In this document: positions 62,832 through 64,000 of the stretch, piece by piece
Layout of the letters: each line of letters starts with the position of its first letter
Numbering within the stretch: position 1 is the first letter of the stretch
From: Synaphobranchus kaupii
Taxonomy: Eukaryota > Chordata > Actinopteri > Anguilliformes > Synaphobranchidae
Assembly: GCA_029718625.1 (NCBI GenBank)
Contig: CM056380.1
Location: 15,976,459 to 16,040,458 of the forward strand
Direction of reading: 5' to 3'
DNA length: 64,000 bases
Position numbers and translations under genes: made by a program
The notes under the pieces: generated by a model
Databases searched by the model: none
What the model saw: the letters and a program-made list of their open reading frames with translations, nothing else
Told to the model about the DNA's origin: nothing

Positions 62832-62918
62832 ATGACCTGGACCCTAATTCTAATTCTGGGGGGCACCCTGTGCTCCAGGTGGCTCCAGGAGGTACCGCTG
62901 ATCTCAGATACAGAGGAG
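62832..62918 (+). CDS. Possible first coding exon of a small secreted protein (unrecognised)
   Basis: ATG at 62832 in an acceptable context (gag before ATG) opens 29 codons, ending exactly at a strong donor gag|gtaagg, phase 0. The peptide starts MTWTLILILGGTLCSRW, a plausible signal peptide (hydrophobic LILILGGTL, small residues, then Cys-Ser), followed by an acidic SDTEE. No family is recognised and no second exon is visible before the window ends. It may be chance. Confidence 0.22.
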
Positions 62919-63668
62919 GTAAGGGAGGGAAATCTCTCGTTTCTCTGTCTCAAATTCAAATGTGGACATGGCAAACTGCCAAATCAAGTCTTTTTCATAT
63001 ATAATATAAACGTCTACTGATTTCATAAACTTTAATGGATTAATTGAGAAACTGTACAAAGTAATAATAACCATAATTCTGATGGTAGGCTAATATGGAA
63101 TCATTAAATAAACAACATGTGGATACTTATAGAATAACTTAAGTTTTTGAGGGAACTTCAGTTTTAGTTGCCAGCAACAAAAATGACAAACACAGTGGGG
63201 CAGACCCACAAAACACAAACAAACATGTTAAATAAAGACATTCAATTGAATCAGATGCCTCACATCAAAATTAAGTTATCATTTGTTATGTGAGATTCCG
63301 AGCAAAAAGAACGGCCAGACACATTCACAGGGAAGGTGTGGTAATGTTCATGGTTAAGGGGGTCACTGTGTGCTAGCTACACTGAAAGCCAGCCAGCTAG
63401 CTGCAGCATCACATGGCCAAGTGGCTAAATGCTGTGTCAATTACTTGAGCTCGCACTTGCTGTTGATACAGTGCCGATAAGTCGTCACAGAGGAACTCAG
63501 GCAAACGAAGCTGCACTTTTGACAAAAGCCAAAATCAGCTAGTTCCTCCTACGGTCCGGTCTCAAACGAGGGTTCCCTTTCCTGCAAACACTGGCACCAG
63601 CTCAGCAAATAAAGCACTTGGGTGAAGTTTGTGGTCACCATCTGGGACTGGTGACCAGTCATGTTTGA

Positions 63669-63700
<32 letters not shown>

Positions 63701-64000
63701 AGTGTGTGTGTGTCCTGTGTGCAGGTGTTTTGTAGATGTTTGGTGTGAATTTGTGTGTGTATATTTGTGGGCCATTTTCTTTGGATAAATAGAAGATACT
63801 TTACGCAAATCACTATTAATTAGATAATTATTGACAATTAAATGAGGAAGATTCCTTTTGCAAAACCTCTAGCTGCCCAAGCAGAGACGAAGCTCCCGAT
63901 GGATCGGAGCTAATCCCAGTGTGATCTGTGAGGTTTAGTGTGTACACACACCTACACGCAGCTCTTCAAGTAAATAAAAAATAGCACCGGTACTCGCAAA
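62919..64000. other. Right end of window, no gene seen
   Basis: AT-rich DNA with a (GT)n tract at 63676-63710. No exon, RNA gene or bounded mobile element was recognised. Confidence 0.5.
63676..63710 (+). repeat. (GT)n microsatellite
   Basis: GT repeat with one GA interruption. Confidence 0.93.

Overview
The window is genomic DNA from a ray-finned fish, most likely a teleost. The genes are split into short exons with GT/AG introns, and the rest is dense in fish-type repeats: long (GT)n tracts, Tc1/mariner, PIF/Harbinger and piggyBac-like elements, hAT-like MITEs, tRNA-derived SINEs and many minisatellites. There is one 500-base assembly gap (7975-8474). Species cannot be read from the sequence.

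Two real genes are supported and they converge. On the + strand, 1629-8891, lie the last eight coding exons of a Rho GTPase-activating protein (end of a PH domain, linker, complete RhoGAP domain). A separate 54-base exon with the peptide ERAVTTDGRYLFPEELVQ marks it as ARHGAP9 rather than ARHGAP12, 15 or 27. Its 5' half is off the left edge. On the - strand, 33655 down to 15478, are seven phase-compatible exons of a ZEB-family zinc-finger repressor: an N-terminal cluster of four fingers, a single central finger, a PLDLS motif that binds CtBP, and a C-terminal cluster of three fingers with an acidic tail. Exon 1 is not securely found.

The main discovery candidate is this second gene. In human, ZEB1 lies convergent to ARHGAP12 and ZEB2 convergent to ARHGAP15. 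Here a divergent ZEB lies convergent to ARHGAP9, which suggests a third ZEB ohnologue that mammals do not have. The large exon has no homeodomain, the first finger ends in Cys instead of His, and the assembled last exon carries a +1 frameshift in a C6 run before the acidic tail.

Layout: 1-1628 SINE tail, microsatellite and upstream intron; 1629-8891 arhgap9 coding exons; 8892 to about 11.3 kb its 3' UTR; 11.3-15.5 kb intergenic/3' UTR of the ZEB gene; 15.5-33.7 kb the ZEB-like gene, with introns full of MITEs, a Harbinger fragment, a Tc1 derivative and minisatellites; 33.7-64 kb has no securely recognised gene and is probably first intron and upstream DNA of the ZEB-like gene, holding large 42-bp and 27-bp tandem arrays, a nested Tc1 relic, three copies of one MITE family, SINEs, and one possible signal-peptide exon at 62832-62918. 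All gene names rest on recalled family sequences; no database was searched.
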